DNA from: JAWXVD01 sp044425705
GTDB taxonomy: Bacteria; Bacillota; Clostridia; Lachnospirales; Lachnospiraceae
Length of the DNA: 16,291 nucleotides
Assembly: GCA_044425705.1 (NCBI GenBank)
Contig: JAWXVD010000078.1
Location: forward strand, 1 to 16,291
Direction of reading: 5' to 3'
Below are positions 1-7,022 of the stretch, one piece after another. How positions within the stretch are numbered: position 1 is the first letter of the stretch; each line of letters opens with the position of its first letter. The position numbers and the translations under genes were made by a program. Under the pieces are notes generated by a model. The model was not told where the DNA came from. It saw nothing but the letters and a program-made list of their open reading frames with translations, and did no database searches.

Positions 1-1
1 G

Positions 2-859
2 GCCATGGCCAAAATCAATTTGGGCTTAGATGTGTTAAGAAGGCGTGAAAATGGCTATCATGATGTGAAGATGATTATGCAAACTGTGAATTTATATGAT
101 GAGATTACCATAGAAAAATCTAATGAAGAGGGAATTGTAGTATCAGTGGACCATGCAGAATTGCCAGTAAATGAAGATAATTTGATTTATAAATCAGCAA
201 AGCTTATGTATGAAAAATTTGATATTTCTAAGGGGGTTCATATTTCTTTACATAAAAATATTCCTATTGCAGCAGGGATGGCTGGAGGAAGTACAGATGC
301 AGCCGCAACTTTCGTGGGAATGAATCGTTTATTTGGGCTAGGAGCAGGAGATGAAGAGCTAGAAGCATTAGCTGTAAAAGTGGGGGCAGATGTACCATAT
401 TGTCTTCACGGAGGTACCTATTTAAGTGAAGGAATCGGAGAAAAATTAACTAAAATTGAGGATGCACCTAATTGCTATGTGGTGATAGCTAAGCCAGAAA
501 TCAGTGTGTCTACAAAATTTGTCTATGAAAATTTGCATGCTAATGAATTAAAATATCATCCTGATATAGATAGTTTAAAAGAAAAGATTCAGGAAAATGA
601 TTTGTTTGGGATGGTTGGTTATATGGAAAATGTATTGGAAACAGTTACAGAAAAGACATATCCAATCATAGGAGAAATAAAACAAGAATTAAAGGATGCG
701 GGGGCATTACATTCTTTGATGAGCGGTAGTGGGCCAACTGTATTTGCGTTATTTGAACAAGAAGAAGTAGCAAAGGCAGCACTTTTGAAAATCAGAGAAA
801 AGGGATTGGTGAAACAGAGTTTTTGTACTACCTTTATTAAGGAAACTTGTATCGAGTAG
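2..859 (+). CDS. ispE: 4-diphosphocytidyl-2-C-methyl-D-erythritol kinase (5' partial)
   Basis: Cytosolic GHMP-family kinase that phosphorylates the 2-hydroxyl of CDP-methylerythritol with ATP in the MEP (non-mevalonate) isoprenoid pathway, which feeds undecaprenyl carrier lipid and quinone synthesis. The N-terminal AKINLGLDV motif, the glycine-rich ATP loop PIAAGMAGGSTDAA (about residues 87-100 counted from the ATG at 5) and the C-terminal SGSGPTVFAL motif are all present. The ATG at 5 is almost certainly internal: family members have several residues before AKINL, and the frame stays open to the window edge with an Ala codon at 2-4. About 285 residues are visible, so only a few are missing. 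The stop lies 31 bases before a GntR-family gene, suggesting co-transcription. Confidence 0.95.
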   Translation, partial: AMAKINLGLDVLRRRENGYHDVKMIMQTVNLYDEITIEKSNEEGIVVSVDHAELPVNEDNLIYKSAKLMYEKFDISKGVHISLHKNIPIAAGMAGGSTDAAATFVGMNRLFGLGAGDEELEALAVKVGADVPYCLHGGTYLSEGIGEKLTKIEDAPNCYVVIAKPEISVSTKFVYENLHANELKYHPDIDSLKEKIQENDLFGMVGYMENVLETVTEKTYPIIGEIKQELKDAGALHSLMSGSGPTVFALFEQEEVAKAALLKIREKGLVKQSFCTTFIKETCIE

Positions 860-890
860 ATTTGTTAGTGGGGAAGGTAAGGGACATAGG

Positions 891-1574
891 ATGAATCATG
901 ATAAATTGGGCGAAGATATGGATATGTATCTACCATTGAGAGATGTGGTATTTAAAACGTTACGCCAGGGGATTTTAAGGGGAGAATTAAAACCAGGTGA
1001 ACGTTTAATGGAGATTCATTTAGCGAATAAGTTAGGAGTTAGCCGTACTCCTATTAGAGAGGCAATCAGAAAGTTAGAGCTAGAGGGATTGGTAACGATG
1101 ATTCCTAGACGAGGTGCAGAGGTGGCGCAGATTACTGAAAAGAGCATGTCAGATGTATTAGAAGTTAGATGTGCCTTGGATGAGTTATCTGTTGTTTTAG
1201 CCTGTGAAAGAATGACTGAGGAAGAAAAAATAAATCTGAAAATGGCCTGTGAAGAATTTGAAAAGGCCATAGAAACAAAGGATGTATCAATGATTGCGAA
1301 AGCGGATGTAGCAGTCCATGAAATTATTTATGAGGCAACAAGAAATATGCGATTATCACAAATGGTCAGTAATTTAGCGGAACAAATGTATCGATATCGA
1401 TTTGAATATATCAAAGACAGTAGAATGCATGATCAACTAGTGGCAGAACATAAAATGATTTATGAGAGTATTGTAGAAGGTGATAGTAAACGAGCAAAAG
1501 AGGCCATTAAGTTGCATGTAGGAAATCAAGAAAAAGCAATACTTAATCAAATACGTATTGAAAGATTGGAATAA
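891..1574 (+). CDS. GntR family transcriptional regulator, FCD (FadR-like) subfamily
   Basis: DNA-binding regulator of 227 residues. A winged helix-turn-helix covers about residues 15-80, with the characteristic stretch LANKLGVSRTPIREAIRKLE and a wing ending in PRRGAEVA. An all-helical FCD ligand domain follows at about 90-220. Asp139, His143, His187 and His209 fit the metal-binding D/H/H/H pattern of FCD domains, which usually bind a metal plus a small carboxylate. The effector cannot be read from sequence. A purine-rich GGGGAAGGTAAGGG stretch precedes the ATG. The gene sits between ispE and a small membrane protein, so it may regulate its own cluster; that is inference from position. Confidence 0.93.
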   Translation: MNHDKLGEDMDMYLPLRDVVFKTLRQGILRGELKPGERLMEIHLANKLGVSRTPIREAIRKLELEGLVTMIPRRGAEVAQITEKSMSDVLEVRCALDELSVVLACERMTEEEKINLKMACEEFEKAIETKDVSMIAKADVAVHEIIYEATRNMRLSQMVSNLAEQMYRYRFEYIKDSRMHDQLVAEHKMIYESIVEGDSKRAKEAIKLHVGNQEKAILNQIRIERLE

Positions 1575-1595
1575 AGGGTATAAAGTGTAGAAAGG

Positions 1596-1632
1596 TTGTA
1601 AATACTTTTTTGTGAGAAGGAGATATTTACAA
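1596..1632 (+). promoter_or_regulatory. Inverted repeat flanking the ribosome site of the 72-residue gene
   Basis: TTGTAAATA at 1596-1604 is repeated in perfect inverse as TATTTACAA at 1624-1632. The 19-base loop contains the strong ribosome site AGAAGGAG (1615-1622), and the right arm ends on the first base of the start codon at 1632. It could be an RNA hairpin that controls access of ribosomes to the start codon, or an operator for the upstream GntR regulator. The arms are AT-only apart from one G-C pair, so the RNA stem would be weak. The symmetry is seen; the function is inferred. Confidence 0.35.
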
Positions 1633-1850
1633 TGAAAAACTTTATAGAATTGATTATAGGAACAGCGATTATGTTTGGCTTTTGGGGATTTATGTACCCA
1701 GAATTTTGTTTGACACAGGATATGTATGAATACCAAGAAAATGGAATAGATATAGAAAAAGATAGCTTAACAGATTTTTATCAAATGCTGAATACTGATG
1801 AAATCATAGTGAAAAGTAAGATGATAGAGTATTTTAGTAGGATTTCGTAA
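1632..1850 (+). CDS. Small membrane-anchored protein of unknown function (72 aa)
   Basis: I do not recognise the family. It is a real-looking gene: strong ribosome site AGAAGGAG at 1615-1622, an ATG nine bases on, and a position between two same-strand genes. Residues about 4-24 are hydrophobic and aromatic (IIGTAIMFGFWGFMYPEF) and could form one membrane segment or an uncleaved signal. The rest is short, acidic and soluble-looking, ending in SRIS. It lies 57 bases after the GntR gene and 79 bases before murI, so it is probably part of the same transcript. A link to envelope synthesis is suggested only by its neighbours. Confidence 0.7.
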   Translation: MKNFIELIIGTAIMFGFWGFMYPEFCLTQDMYEYQENGIDIEKDSLTDFYQMLNTDEIIVKSKMIEYFSRIS

Positions 1851-1929
1851 CTGTTTTGCCTATAGCGGAATGGTTACAGTATTTCATAAAAAGTGTTATG
1901 TTGTTGTTTGAAAATAAGGATGAAAATTA

Positions 1930-2763
1930 ATGTTTGAAAAGGTAGAACAAAAAAAGGCACCAATCGGAGTATTTGATTCAGGAGTTGGTGGACTAACAGT
2001 GGCTAGAGAAATTATGAGACAAATTCCCAATGAAAAGATAATATATTTTGGAGATACTGCTAGAGTACCTTATGGCAATAAGTCGAAAGATACGGTTACA
2101 AAATATGCAAGACAGATCGTACGATTTCTAGAAACACAAAATGTGAAGGCTATAGTGGTAGCGTGTAATACAGCTAGTGCATATGCACTAGAGGAATTAG
2201 AAAAAGAAATAAAAATTCCAATTATTGGCGTTGTAAAGCCAGGTGCAAAAGTAGCAGCAGAAGCAACTAGAAATGGGAAAATAGGAGTGATTGGAACACA
2301 AGGGACTATCGGAAGCAAAGTTTATTCCAGATACATAGAAAAAATCAATCCTCAGGCAACTGTGATAGGGAAATCATGTCCTTTGTTTGTACCGCTAGTA
2401 GAAGAAGGATTATGGCAGGATCCGGTAACAGATGAGATCGCAATCCGTTATTTGACAGAATTGATTGATATCGATATTGATACTTTGATTTTAGGATGTA
2501 CCCATTATCCATTGATTCGTTCCACCGTAGGGAAAATAATGGGTGAACATGTTACTTTGGTGAATCCAGCCTATGAAACAGCGAAAAGTGTGAAAGAATT
2601 ATTAAATGGAATGAATTTATTGAATGATGAAGTACATAAATTGGGTAGTAATCAATATCAATTTTATGTCAGTGATGAAGCTGAAAAATTTAAAACATTT
2701 GCAAATAGTATTTTAAAATATGGAATTTTGTCAGCAAAGGTAATAGATATAGAATCATATTAA
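1930..2763 (+). CDS. murI: Glutamate racemase
   Basis: Cytosolic cofactor-independent enzyme that interconverts L- and D-glutamate, supplying D-Glu for the MurD step of peptidoglycan synthesis. At 277 residues it is about the usual family length (roughly 260-290). The N-terminal IGVFDSGVGGLTV holds the catalytic-site Asp-Ser (Asp16). The two catalytic cysteines are Cys79 in VVACNTASA and Cys190 in LILGCTHYPL, with His192 beside the second, and GDTARVPYG (41-49) is also conserved. The ribosome site AAGGAT lies about nine bases before the ATG. The DUF1934 gene starts 24 bases after the stop. Confidence 0.97.
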   Translation: MFEKVEQKKAPIGVFDSGVGGLTVAREIMRQIPNEKIIYFGDTARVPYGNKSKDTVTKYARQIVRFLETQNVKAIVVACNTASAYALEELEKEIKIPIIGVVKPGAKVAAEATRNGKIGVIGTQGTIGSKVYSRYIEKINPQATVIGKSCPLFVPLVEEGLWQDPVTDEIAIRYLTELIDIDIDTLILGCTHYPLIRSTVGKIMGEHVTLVNPAYETAKSVKELLNGMNLLNDEVHKLGSNQYQFYVSDEAEKFKTFANSILKYGILSAKVIDIESY

Positions 2764-2787
2764 TTTGATGGTGGAATGAGAGGAAAT

Positions 2788-3234
2788 ATGACAAAAGAAG
2801 TGATGATATCTGTAAGGGGCTTACAGTTTGAAACAGAGCACGATGCGGAAGAGATTGAAGTGATTCAAAAAGGTGAATATTACAAGAAAAATGAGACGCA
2901 TTATATTATATACGAAGAATTGATGGAAGGATTTGATGAGTCTACTAAAAATATCATTAAGTTTAAAGACCATGAAATGAATATCACAAAAAAAGGTTTG
3001 ATGAATGTGCATATGAATTTTGAAGAACAAAAAAAACATTTAACAAATTATAACACACCATTTGGAAATATAGTGGTAGGTTTAGAGGCGAAAAAGGTAA
3101 AAATAGAAGAAGCTGATAAAAGAATTGTGTTAGATGTGGAGTATGCATTAGATATTAATTATGAGTATTTGGCAGACTGCAAAATTAAAGTAGATATTCG
3201 TTCTACGGATGGTGAAGCTTTTTTGTTGCAGTAG
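2788..3234 (+). CDS. DUF1934 family beta-barrel protein (YwiB-like)
   Basis: Small cytosolic protein of the DUF1934/YwiB family, predicted as a lipocalin-like beta barrel; its biochemical role is not established. It begins MTKEVMISVRGLQ and continues with alternating strands through EGFDESTKNIIKF, TPFGNIVVGLEAKKV and LDVEYALDIN. I place the start at 2788 (148 residues) because family members begin close to TKEV-IS-RG and AGAGGA lies just upstream. An in-frame ATG at 2776 would add four residues but has its GGTGG only one base away. It follows murI closely and is the last gene before the terminator, so it belongs to the same cluster. The hairpin repeat at 3235 begins directly after its stop. 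Confidence 0.88.
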   Translation: MTKEVMISVRGLQFETEHDAEEIEVIQKGEYYKKNETHYIIYEELMEGFDESTKNIIKFKDHEMNITKKGLMNVHMNFEEQKKHLTNYNTPFGNIVVGLEAKKVKIEEADKRIVLDVEYALDINYEYLADCKIKVDIRSTDGEAFLLQ

Positions 3235-3279
3235 GTTGAAAATTAAGATTTTTCAACCAGTACTTTGGACAAGTGGTGG
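3235..3279 (+). repeat. Post-stop hairpin repeat, copy 1
   Basis: A 45-base element beginning on the base after the DUF1934 stop. It contains GTTGAAAA (3235-3242) and TTTTCAAC (3250-3257), a perfect 8-bp stem with a 7-base loop, then a conserved tail AGTACTTT-G-CAAGTG-TGG. By eye it matches 37 of 45 positions with the copy at 12655-12699, which also starts directly after a stop codon. The sequence outside the stem is conserved too, so this is a dispersed repeat and not just two unrelated hairpins. Confidence 0.65.
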
Positions 3280-3310
3280 ACAGTAATGTGAAAAGTTTGG
3301 TGATTAAAAT

Positions 3311-3345
3311 AAAAAAGGACTGGTAAATTTCCAGCCCTTTTGTGT
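3311..3345. terminator. Bidirectional rho-independent terminator between convergent genes
   Basis: AAAAGG-A-CTGG (3313-3323) pairs with CCAG-C-CCTTTT (3331-3341): ten base pairs with one internal A/C mismatch and a 7-base loop. Read on the minus strand, the stem is followed by a run of T residues (complement of the A-rich 3305-3316), which suits the small membrane protein gene ending at 3347. On the plus strand the T run is shorter (TTTTGTGTTTTA), but it still fits as the end of the ispE-murI-DUF1934 cluster. Confidence 0.8.
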
Positions 3346-3346
3346 T

Positions 3347-3823
3347 TTATTTTACTGGGTTTACACCAGCTTTTTCTTGGGCAGCTTCAACAGCACGTTT
3401 GAACCAACCTTTTTTCTTTTGTTCAGTAGCAACTGATTTGCCATGAAGACCTTTTACACTAGTGATATAAATACCACTAACAACAGCTTTTACTTCCTTT
3501 TTAACAGGAACACTTTCAAAAATCTTTTCATCGCATACTAAAGTCATGATTTGTGGTCCGATTTTAGCTTTTACGATTGGAAGTTTTGAACGTCTCATTA
3601 ATTTAGGAGTAGAATCAATCACTGACTGTGGAAGTCCTGATTCTTTCATGCGCATGCGCTTCTTATCAATGATTAGCATTGATACAGTTTGTTTTGCAGC
3701 CTCTAATTGTTCCTGTTGTTCTGCTTGTTTTTTCTGTGTTTTTTTGCCTAGGAAATAAAGAACAATCACAGCAACAATGAGAACAGCTAATATAACTAAT
3801 AATACAATTGTAAGTGTATTCAC
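3347..3823 (-). CDS. Membrane-anchored protein of unknown function (158 aa, GTG start)
   Basis: I do not recognise a named family. The start is GTG at 3823, preceded by an excellent ribosome site (AAGGAGGGG, then TATTAC). The open frame continues upstream to an ATG at 3943, but that extension would overlap the promoter and the divergent cls start. Residues about 4-26 form one strong membrane segment (TIVLLVILAVLIVAVIVLYF). A Gln/Lys/Glu helix follows (28-48), then a likely folded region (48-125) including SMLIIDKKRMRM, KAKIGPQIMTLVCD and VSGIYITSVKG, and a basic amphipathic tail (136-158). The topology suggests a cytoplasmic domain held at the membrane. It faces cls across a shared intergenic region, but no functional link is shown. 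Confidence 0.85.
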   Translation of the reverse strand: MNTLTIVLLVILAVLIVAVIVLYFLGKKTQKKQAEQQEQLEAAKQTVSMLIIDKKRMRMKESGLPQSVIDSTPKLMRRSKLPIVKAKIGPQIMTLVCDEKIFESVPVKKEVKAVVSGIYITSVKGLHGKSVATEQKKKGWFKRAVEAAQEKAGVNPVK

Positions 3824-3857
3824 GTAATACCCCTCCTTGAAATTTGATAATAAAATC

Positions 3858-3886
3858 AGTTTACCATTGATTCTATTTTTGTGCAA
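3858..3886 (-). promoter_or_regulatory. Sigma-A-type promoter for the 158-aa membrane protein gene
   Basis: On the minus strand TTGCAC (3881-3886) is separated by exactly 17 bases from TAAACT (3858-3863), with TGG just before the -10 as in extended -10 promoters. The -10 matches the consensus at four of six positions. It lies 35 bases upstream of the GTG start at 3823, which supports that start over the longer frame. Confidence 0.6.
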
Positions 3887-3934
3887 GTACAAGTATACGG
3901 AAATAACCTTACATAAAGTATGGAAAGGAAAAAA

Positions 3935-5398
3935 ATGACACAATTCGGGAATATTCTTTTAGAAAGTATATATTTTATTTCAGATCATATTGTGATTTTT
4001 ACTATGTTATGCGCTATTGTGGTGGTTTTTTTCCAAAGAAAAGAACCAAAATCTACATGGGCATGGCTGTTGTTATTATATTTTATTCCTATATGGGGAT
4101 TTTTTATTTATTTGCTTGCAGGAACAGATATACATAAAAGGAAAATGTTTCGAGTAAAAGAAATTGAAGATCGTATGGGCGATATTATTCGTCGCCAAGA
4201 GTTTCAAATAGCAAGTAAAGAGGTGAAAGATAAAAAACTACAAAAATATCTGGATTTGATTTATTATAATTTAGAAAGTGTAGGCAGTGTGGTCACTGAA
4301 GATAATTCCATTGAAACATTTACAGAAGGAAGTAGCTTGTTTATAAAATTAAAGGAAGATTTAAAACAGGCCCAAAATTTTATACATTTACAATATTACA
4401 TCATTCGAGACGATTTTTTATTTGAACAAATTAAGGACATACTGATACAAAAAGCAAAAGAAGGTATCGAAGTCAGGATACTTTATGATGGAATGGGTAG
4501 TAGGGAGATTTCAAAAAAACAATGGAAAATATTAAGAGATGCAGGGATTGAAACAGCAGAATTTTTTCCGGCTCTGCTCAGAAGGTTTCATTTGCGTATC
4601 AACTATAGAAATCATAGGAAGATTGTAATTATTGATAATGAGATTGGATATGTTGGTGGATTTAATATAGGGAAAGAATATTTAGGACTAAGCAAAAAGT
4701 TTGGGTCGTGGAGAGATACACAATTACGAATTCAAGGCATGGCGGTAGGTTTCTTGCAAATTCGATTTTTGTATGACTGGAACTATGCATCTGATAAAAA
4801 AATAATAATTGGCGGAAGTTATATAAAAAGCAAAAGTAACCATGAGGGGGATTCTACGATACAAATCATTTCTAGTGGTCCAGACTCTTTTTCTCAAAAT
4901 ATTAGGGATAACTATTTTCGCTTGATTAGCAAGGCAGAGAAAAAAATTTATATCCAAACACCGTACTTTGTTCCTGACGAAACCATTATAACCGCATTGT
5001 TAATTGCAGTGAAATCAGGAATAGAAGTCAATGTTATGATTCCCTGTATGCCGGATCATCCTTTTGTTTATTGGGCCACTTATTCCTATATAGGAGATTT
5101 AGTTATGGCAGGTGCACAGTGTTACACTTACGAAGATGGTTTTTTACATGCAAAAGGCATGATTATTGATGATGAAGTATATTGTTATGGTACTGCCAAT
5201 ATGGATATTCGAAGCTTTGCATTAAATTTCGAAGTGAATGCAATTGTTTACGATGAAGTAGAAGCAAAGAAAATGGTAGCTATATTTGAGCAAGATTTGA
5301 AACATTGTAAACAAATTACCAAAGAAAAATATAGCAGGCGAGTGTTAAAGGTTAGGGTAAAGGAAAAAGTAAGCAGGTTGCTATCACCGTTATTATAA
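3935..5398 (+). CDS. cls: Cardiolipin synthase, phospholipase D superfamily
   Basis: Membrane enzyme that condenses two phosphatidylglycerol molecules to cardiolipin and glycerol. It has the bacterial Cls layout: two N-terminal membrane helices (about residues 15-35 and 40-62, the PLDc_N region), then two PLD catalytic domains. The first HKD motif is NHRKIVIID (His227, Lys229, Asp234) and the second is LHAKGMIID (His405, Lys407, Asp412), followed by GTANMDIRSF. I chose the ATG at 3935 (487 residues) because AAAGGA lies five bases upstream; the in-frame ATG at 3920 has no ribosome site. Its neighbour on the other strand is a divergent membrane protein gene. A decayed repeat follows the stop. 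Confidence 0.93.
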   Translation: MTQFGNILLESIYFISDHIVIFTMLCAIVVVFFQRKEPKSTWAWLLLLYFIPIWGFFIYLLAGTDIHKRKMFRVKEIEDRMGDIIRRQEFQIASKEVKDKKLQKYLDLIYYNLESVGSVVTEDNSIETFTEGSSLFIKLKEDLKQAQNFIHLQYYIIRDDFLFEQIKDILIQKAKEGIEVRILYDGMGSREISKKQWKILRDAGIETAEFFPALLRRFHLRINYRNHRKIVIIDNEIGYVGGFNIGKEYLGLSKKFGSWRDTQLRIQGMAVGFLQIRFLYDWNYASDKKIIIGGSYIKSKSNHEGDSTIQIISSGPDSFSQNIRDNYFRLISKAEKKIYIQTPYFVPDETIITALLIAVKSGIEVNVMIPCMPDHPFVYWATYSYIGDLVMAGAQCYTYEDGFLHAKGMIIDDEVYCYGTANMDIRSFALNFEVNAIVYDEVEAKKMVAIFEQDLKHCKQITKEKYSRRVLKVRVKEKVSRLLSPLL

Positions 5399-5408
5399 GA
5401 AAATTGAG

Positions 5409-5470
5409 AAAGGGTGAAAATTAATTTTTCACTTTTAGCGTCTGTGGTTTTGCTCTTGCAAGTAAGTGGA
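5409..5470 (-). repeat. Decayed copy of the nested palindromic repeat (partner of 15400-15543)
   Basis: Read on the minus strand, this stretch runs CACTTACTTGCAAG, then CAGACGCT, then GTGAAAA-loop-TTTTCACCC. The element at 15427-15483 has CACTTGCTTGCAAG, CTGACGCT and GTGAAAA-loop-TTTTCACCC in the same order and spacing, roughly three quarters identical by eye with one small gap. This copy keeps the small hairpin (GTGAAAA 5414-5420 with TTTTCAC 5426-5432) but has lost the long outer arm, because its right end abuts the cls stop. The hairpin may also serve as a weak transcript end for cls. Confidence 0.55.
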
Positions 5471-5517
5471 ATCTTGAGTCCAAAATGTGAAATACTTGTG
5501 AAACAATGAAATAATAC

Positions 5518-5546
5518 TTTAAAAAATATCATTTTTATGGTATAAA
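5518..5546 (+). promoter_or_regulatory. Extended -10 promoter for the prolyl isomerase lipoprotein gene
   Basis: TGG followed by TATAAA at 5541-5546 forms an extended -10 box. TTTAAA at 5518-5523 lies 17 bases upstream and matches the -35 consensus at four of six positions. It gives a leader of roughly 100 bases before the ATG at 5656. Confidence 0.5.
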
Positions 5547-5655
5547 AGAGATATTGTGTTTTTATCAAATGAAATAAGAAAATGTAGAGAAAAGAATGGT
5601 AATATTTTGTTACGAAAGGTACAAAGTATCCAGACGAAAAGAAAGGGAATTGAGG

Positions 5656-6882
5656 ATGAAAAAGAGAATGATAGCAACATTAGTTGCAGTTATGACAATA
5701 GCTACATTGGTGGGTTGTAGTAGTACAACAGAGGAGACAACAGAAGAAGTAGCAACAGAGGAAGCGGCAGAAGAAGCAGTGGTTGTTGAAGAAGTGGCGG
5801 CTATGTATCTTTCAGATTTAGATGTGGATCAATATGTAACATTGGGAGATTATACAGGATTATCAGCAGAATTATTGCTTCCAAACATTACAGATGAAGA
5901 CGTGGCTTACTTGATAGATCAATTGTTAGCAGGTAGTGCAACACAAGAAGTGATTACAGATCGTCCAGTTGAAACAGGCGACACCGTAAATATTGACTAT
6001 GTTGGTATGAAAGATGGTGTGGCATTTGATGGAGGAACAGCAGCTGGTTATGACTTAGTGATTGGTTCGGGTTCATTTATTGATGGTTTTGAAGACGGTT
6101 TAATAGGAGTGGAATCAGGTGAAGTTGTAGATTTAGACTTAACCTTCCCAGAAGCATATTCATCAGAAGAATTAGCAGGAGCAGAAGTTGTATTTACTGT
6201 AACAGTAAATAGCATTACAGCAACAGTAGTTCCAGAGTTGACAGATGATTTTGTTGCAACGCTTACAGCAATGTATGGTCTTTCTGATTGTACAACAGTA
6301 GAAACCTTACAAACTTATGTACATGATGCGTTATATGTAGATGAAGCTTCAACACAGGTATATTACACACAATACGATTTGTTGGAAACAATCGTTGCAA
6401 ATGCAACATTCTCATCATTACCTGAAGATTTCTTAGCTTATTATAAAAATCAGATGATGGATGCATATACAGCGGCAGCGGAACAATATGGTTTTGATTT
6501 AGAAACTTATATGTTATATTTTGAAGGAACAGATGATTACGAAGCAACATTTGATGCATACGCAGAAGATTATGTGAAACAAGCACTTGTATGTAAAAAA
6601 ATTGCAGATTTAGAAGGCATCGAAGTGACAGATGATACATTAAATGCTTATTTAGAGTCAGTCGCATCATCATATGGATATTCAACAGTGGAAGAATATC
6701 AAGCGACTGTAGATATGCAAGAATTTTCAGACAGTGTGCTAGTAGAATGTGTTATGTCATTTATATATGAAAATTCTATCATTACAGAAGTAGAAGAAGC
6801 AATTGAAGATGTAGAAACTGAAGAAGTAGTTGAAGATGTAGAAGAGTCTTCAGAAGATGCAGAAGCTGAGTCGGAAGAATAA
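5656..6882 (+). CDS. Lipoprotein with FKBP-type peptidyl-prolyl isomerase and trigger-factor-like C-terminal region
   Basis: A 408-residue surface-anchored folding factor. The start at 5656 gives a classical lipoprotein signal (basic MKKR, hydrophobic stretch, lipobox LVGC with Cys21) and has AAAGGGA eight bases upstream; an upstream in-frame ATG at 5596 has neither. An acidic linker (about 24-50) is followed by an FKBP domain (about 95-185) with DTVNIDYVGMKDG, FDGG and GSGSFIDGFEDGLIG. The next ~190 residues are helical and resemble the trigger-factor C-terminal region. An acidic tail of about 30 residues ends the protein. The ribosome-binding N-terminal domain of true trigger factor is absent. 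It probably helps exported proteins fold outside the membrane, a role like that of PrsA; the domain layout is seen, the role is inferred. Confidence 0.87.
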   Translation: MKKRMIATLVAVMTIATLVGCSSTTEETTEEVATEEAAEEAVVVEEVAAMYLSDLDVDQYVTLGDYTGLSAELLLPNITDEDVAYLIDQLLAGSATQEVITDRPVETGDTVNIDYVGMKDGVAFDGGTAAGYDLVIGSGSFIDGFEDGLIGVESGEVVDLDLTFPEAYSSEELAGAEVVFTVTVNSITATVVPELTDDFVATLTAMYGLSDCTTVETLQTYVHDALYVDEASTQVYYTQYDLLETIVANATFSSLPEDFLAYYKNQMMDAYTAAAEQYGFDLETYMLYFEGTDDYEATFDAYAEDYVKQALVCKKIADLEGIEVTDDTLNAYLESVASSYGYSTVEEYQATVDMQEFSDSVLVECVMSFIYENSIITEVEEAIEDVETEEVVEDVEESSEDAEAESEE

Positions 6883-6968
6883 AAGTAAGTGTTCAATGTA
6901 TTTCTGAATAGTTATAAATAAACAGTATCAATAAATATAGGTCTATAAAATAAAAATATAGTGTATTA

Positions 6969-7007
6969 AGAGAATGTTTCATCAAATTATTTGATGAAAC
7001 ATTTTCT
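6969..7007 (+). terminator. Rho-independent terminator after the prolyl isomerase lipoprotein gene
   Basis: AATGTTTCATCAAA (6973-6986) pairs perfectly with TTTGATGAAACATT (6990-7003) around a 3-base loop, and the stem extends to 6969/7007 with one G-U pair. TTTTCT follows. The stem is long but AT-rich. Its right arm overlaps the -35 region of the asnS promoter. Confidence 0.7.
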
Positions 7008-7022
7008 AATCAATGGTATAAT
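6994..7022 (+). promoter_or_regulatory. Extended -10 promoter for asnS
   Basis: TGG followed by a perfect TATAAT at 7017-7022, with ATGAAA at 6994-6999 (four of six -35 bases) 17 bases upstream. The predicted leader is about 50 bases, too short for a T-box, and no T-box motif is visible. Confidence 0.6.

Noticed and set aside
1851..1929. GTAAC and GTTAC near 1849-1880 as a terminator or operator before murI
   Set aside because: Only five bases pair, the loop is long and no T run follows; compatible with chance.
3920..3943. Longer starts for cls (3920) and for the minus-strand membrane protein (3943)
   Set aside because: Both would make the divergent genes overlap, and neither has a ribosome site, while the inner starts at 3935 and 3823 do.
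5248..5568. 106-residue minus-strand open frame over the end of cls
   Set aside because: Overlaps the cls coding region antisense. Its middle resembles the peptide read from the 15400 element only because both are copies of one DNA repeat.
6263..6896. Minus-strand open frames antisense to the prolyl isomerase lipoprotein
   Set aside because: No ribosome sites and low-complexity products (His/Leu-rich, Ser-rich) that mirror the acidic codons of the real gene.
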